Shown: positions 62,363 to 64,000 of the stretch, in pieces
Position numbering within the stretch: the stretch's first letter is position 1
How the letters are laid out: each line of letters starts with the position of its first letter
Assembly: GCF_900112675.1 (NCBI RefSeq)
Contig: NZ_FOMQ01000011.1
Span: forward strand, 62,001 to 126,000
Source of the DNA: Paracidovorax konjaci
GTDB lineage: Bacteria > Pseudomonadota > Gammaproteobacteria > Burkholderiales > Burkholderiaceae_C
Length of the DNA: 64,000 bases
Direction: 5' to 3'
Made by a program: the position numbers and the translations under genes
The notes under the pieces: generated by a model
Databases searched by the model: none
What the model was told of the DNA's origin: nothing
Seen by the model: the letters and a program-made list of their open reading frames with translations, nothing else

Positions 62363-62857
62363 TCATGGCGCCTTCTTCCCGGTGCGCTTGTTGCGCGCCG
62401 CGACGGCAGCCCGCGCTGCGTTGAATTCCTTGCCCCAGACCGGGTGCCCTTTTTCCACATCGCTCAGCTGAAAATTGGGATCTTGCTGCAGCGCAGTCTC
62501 GAAATTCTGGCGGCATTGACGAAGCCGCCCCTGTGCGCAGTGGCTGAATGCGATGAACTTGAAGGCTTTGACCTGTGACGCCGGCACCAACTCCGGTGCA
62601 GTGCTGAGCGGCGTCAGGGCAGCAATGGCTTCGTCGTACCTGCCATCGGCATAGATATCCAACGCCTGCGCCAGCGCTTCCTCTTTCAAGGTGGCCGGAT
62701 CTTTGGGTTTGGCCGCCTCTTTCGACTCCGTGCCCGCAGCCGCCTCCGAAGATGCCTGGCCTGCAGCCCCCGCCGTGCCAGGCGGTGTCGTCTGGCAACC
62801 GCTAAGCAGCACACCCAGCAGACACGCTCCCCCAATGAGCTTCAGTTTTGTTGCCAT
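62363..62857 (-). CDS. TssQ-type T6SS-associated lipoprotein
   Basis: Lipoprotein of 164 aa. Signal peptide with lipobox LLSGC (Cys21). A charged/Ala-rich spacer (about 25-55) and a TPR-like helical part (QALDIYADGRYDEAIAALTP, FKFIAFSHCAQGRLRQCRQN, ALQQDPNFQLSDVEKGHPVW) follow. This matches proteins annotated in related bacteria as TssQ-family T6SS lipoproteins, as I recall; their exact role is not well defined. It lies 9 bp before tagH and probably in the same operon. Confidence 0.85.
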   Translation of the reverse strand: MATKLKLIGGACLLGVLLSGCQTTPPGTAGAAGQASSEAAAGTESKEAAKPKDPATLKEEALAQALDIYADGRYDEAIAALTPLSTAPELVPASQVKAFKFIAFSHCAQGRLRQCRQNFETALQQDPNFQLSDVEKGHPVWGKEFNAARAAVAARNKRTGKKAP

Positions 62858-62975
62858 GCTCTCCTCGTCAAAAAAATGGTGGCTGCCCGTCCCGCCACCG
62901 AGGTGGGGGCGCAGCAGACCACGGGTCTATTCCACATGCGACAGTTGCACTCCGCAGAGATGCAACTGGCACCTA

Positions 62976-64000
62976 TCACTCGAACTTGTGGGTCACCACC
63001 ACGGATTCACCCCTCCGTACCTGAACCATTCGGACGATCGTCTCCGACGCCGGATTGGAAATCTCGATCCGGTGAAAGCCCTCGGCCAGAGTCAATTGCG
63101 TCAGGGGTGGTGTAGTGCCTGCCGGAATTCTGTCGACCGTGACATTGCCCCACGGCATGATTCTCAGGATGACCCGACCCGTGCTTTCCGCCTCGCTCCC
63201 TCGAGCGGCTGCACGTTGTGCCCGCGAGGGATCTTCCGCGGGAGGCACCGAGGCCGCAGGCAGCGGCGCAGCAGGCTGCACCGGTATGGGGGCAGACACT
63301 GCGGCGATCGCAGCGCTGGCACGCGCCACCGGCGGCTCCGCCACAGCCACGGGCGTGGATACCGCCGCCGGAGGCATGGCCGCGGGAGCCGAAGCATTTT
63401 CTGTCGGGGCCGATGAAGCCTGCAGCGAGCGAGCAGTCAACCGCGTAAGCGCTTCTTCGGCCTGCATCCGGTGAGCACCGTTCGGAAAAGCACTCAGATA
63501 GGCCTGTACGGAGTCCACTGTATTCAGCCGTGAAGCCAACTCCCACTGGCTCGCCTCCTGCACTTCCATTTTTTCGCGTGCTGCAGCCTCACTGGAAGCC
63601 TGCACCGTCCACCACACCCCACCGATGAGCAGCACCACGACCAGAGCCAGAACCGGAACAAGCCAGGCCGGCCGCGAAGCGGCCTCACGGCCCAAGGAAG
63701 GCGCCTTGGGTTTTGAAGGCGCCGATGCAGGAGGGGGTGCGCTCGCTGCGTGGACCTCTTCCTGCGGAACAGAGGAGCCCGGCGCGACACGCGTGTTCGC
63801 GCTGGGTGGCGGAATCTCCGACAAAGGCATGGGCTGTGTTGGCGCCATTCCGGCGTCGACATCCGCGCCCTCGGCCACTGCTCCGCCAAAGGCACTGACG
63901 CTGGCGGAAGAAGGCTGGGGCAGATGAGACGGGATGATGGACGCCACCGCTTCGACGGGCCGCTTGGTGACTGCCGCGGCCGCGAATCCAGCCTCCGCAC
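62976..64000 (-). CDS. C-terminal part of probable T6SS Ser/Thr kinase with PEGA-like end
   Basis: The frame is open without stop to the window's right edge, so the gene continues beyond 64000. Visible order: a Pro/Ser/Ala-rich cytoplasmic linker, one TM helix (PAWLVPVLALVVVLLIGGVW), a short helical stretch (YLSAFPNGAHRMQAEEAL), a long Ala/Pro-rich periplasmic linker and a C-terminal PEGA-like domain (WGNVTVDRIPAGTTPPLTQL, ending VVVTHKFE). No kinase motif lies within the window. Position next to tssQ, tagH and pppA and the TM/periplasmic layout suggest a PpkA-type kinase; this part is inferred. Confidence 0.65.
   Translation of the reverse strand, partial: AEAGFAAAAVTKRPVEAVASIIPSHLPQPSSASVSAFGGAVAEGADVDAGMAPTQPMPLSEIPPPSANTRVAPGSSVPQEEVHAASAPPPASAPSKPKAPSLGREAASRPAWLVPVLALVVVLLIGGVWWTVQASSEAAAREKMEVQEASQWELASRLNTVDSVQAYLSAFPNGAHRMQAEEALTRLTARSLQASSAPTENASAPAAMPPAAVSTPVAVAEPPVARASAAIAAVSAPIPVQPAAPLPAASVPPAEDPSRAQRAAARGSEAESTGRVILRIMPWGNVTVDRIPAGTTPPLTQLTLAEGFHRIEISNPASETIVRMVQVRRGESVVVTHKFE

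Noticed and set aside
41054-64000. The large leftward cluster as an undescribed system
   Set aside because: Every gene except the edge-cut one is assignable to a known type VI secretion component; only details are unusual.

Overview
The window is GC-rich chromosomal DNA from a betaproteobacterium, most like Acidovorax or a close relative in the Comamonadaceae. This rests on gene content (a TIGR04438-type small Trp-rich protein next to a small cytochrome c, an i3-like type VI secretion cluster with tagJ and tssQ, a malonyl-CoA decarboxylase/GntR pair) and on a short dispersed intergenic palindrome built on TTTGCTAT...ATAGCAAA. The genus is an inference; no database search was possible.

Layout. 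0-4.4 kb: a malonyl-CoA decarboxylase cut by the window edge and its overlapping FCD-type GntR regulator; lgt; a DMT/EamA transporter with a histidine-rich tail. 4.5-11.1 kb: an iron-uptake island with a Fur-like box, an ECF sigma factor, a FecR-type anti-sigma factor, a transducing TonB receptor with an STN domain and a second receptor without one. 11.1-12.7 kb: three small genes of unknown function, two of them AT-rich zinc-ribbon/membrane proteins. 12.7-19.7 kb: bacterioferritin, ilvD, small Trp-rich protein, cytochrome c, LapA-like protein, acs and a UPF0114 membrane protein. 19.7-24 kb: a ProVWX betaine/choline ABC transporter behind a long leader and a promoter carrying three copies of one 9-bp motif. 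24-27.4 kb: LysR regulator divergent from an orphan periplasmic binding protein that overlaps a class V aminotransferase-fold enzyme. 27.4-31.2 kb: an exported intradiol dioxygenase-like protein, a small exported protein and a BaeSR-like two-component system. 31.4-40.8 kb: topoisomerase IB, fumC, an MHYT-GGDEF-EAL protein, a class I (Fe-S) fumarase, murI, a YgjP-like metallopeptidase, an unknown acidic protein and tRNA-Leu(UAA). 41-64 kb: a long leftward type VI secretion cluster ending at a clear terminator.

How the genes work together. The FecI/FecR/receptor trio should form a surface-signalling loop under iron control, and bacterioferritin and a pair of iron-dependent and iron-independent fumarases lie in the same window. 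The T6SS cluster supplies a baseplate (TssEFGK, TssA), a sheath (TssBC), a membrane complex (TssJLM), the ClpV recycling ATPase with TagJ, and the threonine-phosphorylation module (PppA phosphatase, FHA protein TagH, TagF, and probably a kinase whose C-terminal part is at the right edge). No hcp, vgrG or PAAR gene is in the window. Many adjacent genes overlap by ATGA, GTGA or TGATG, so translational coupling is common. I found no insertion sequence, prophage or CRISPR array.
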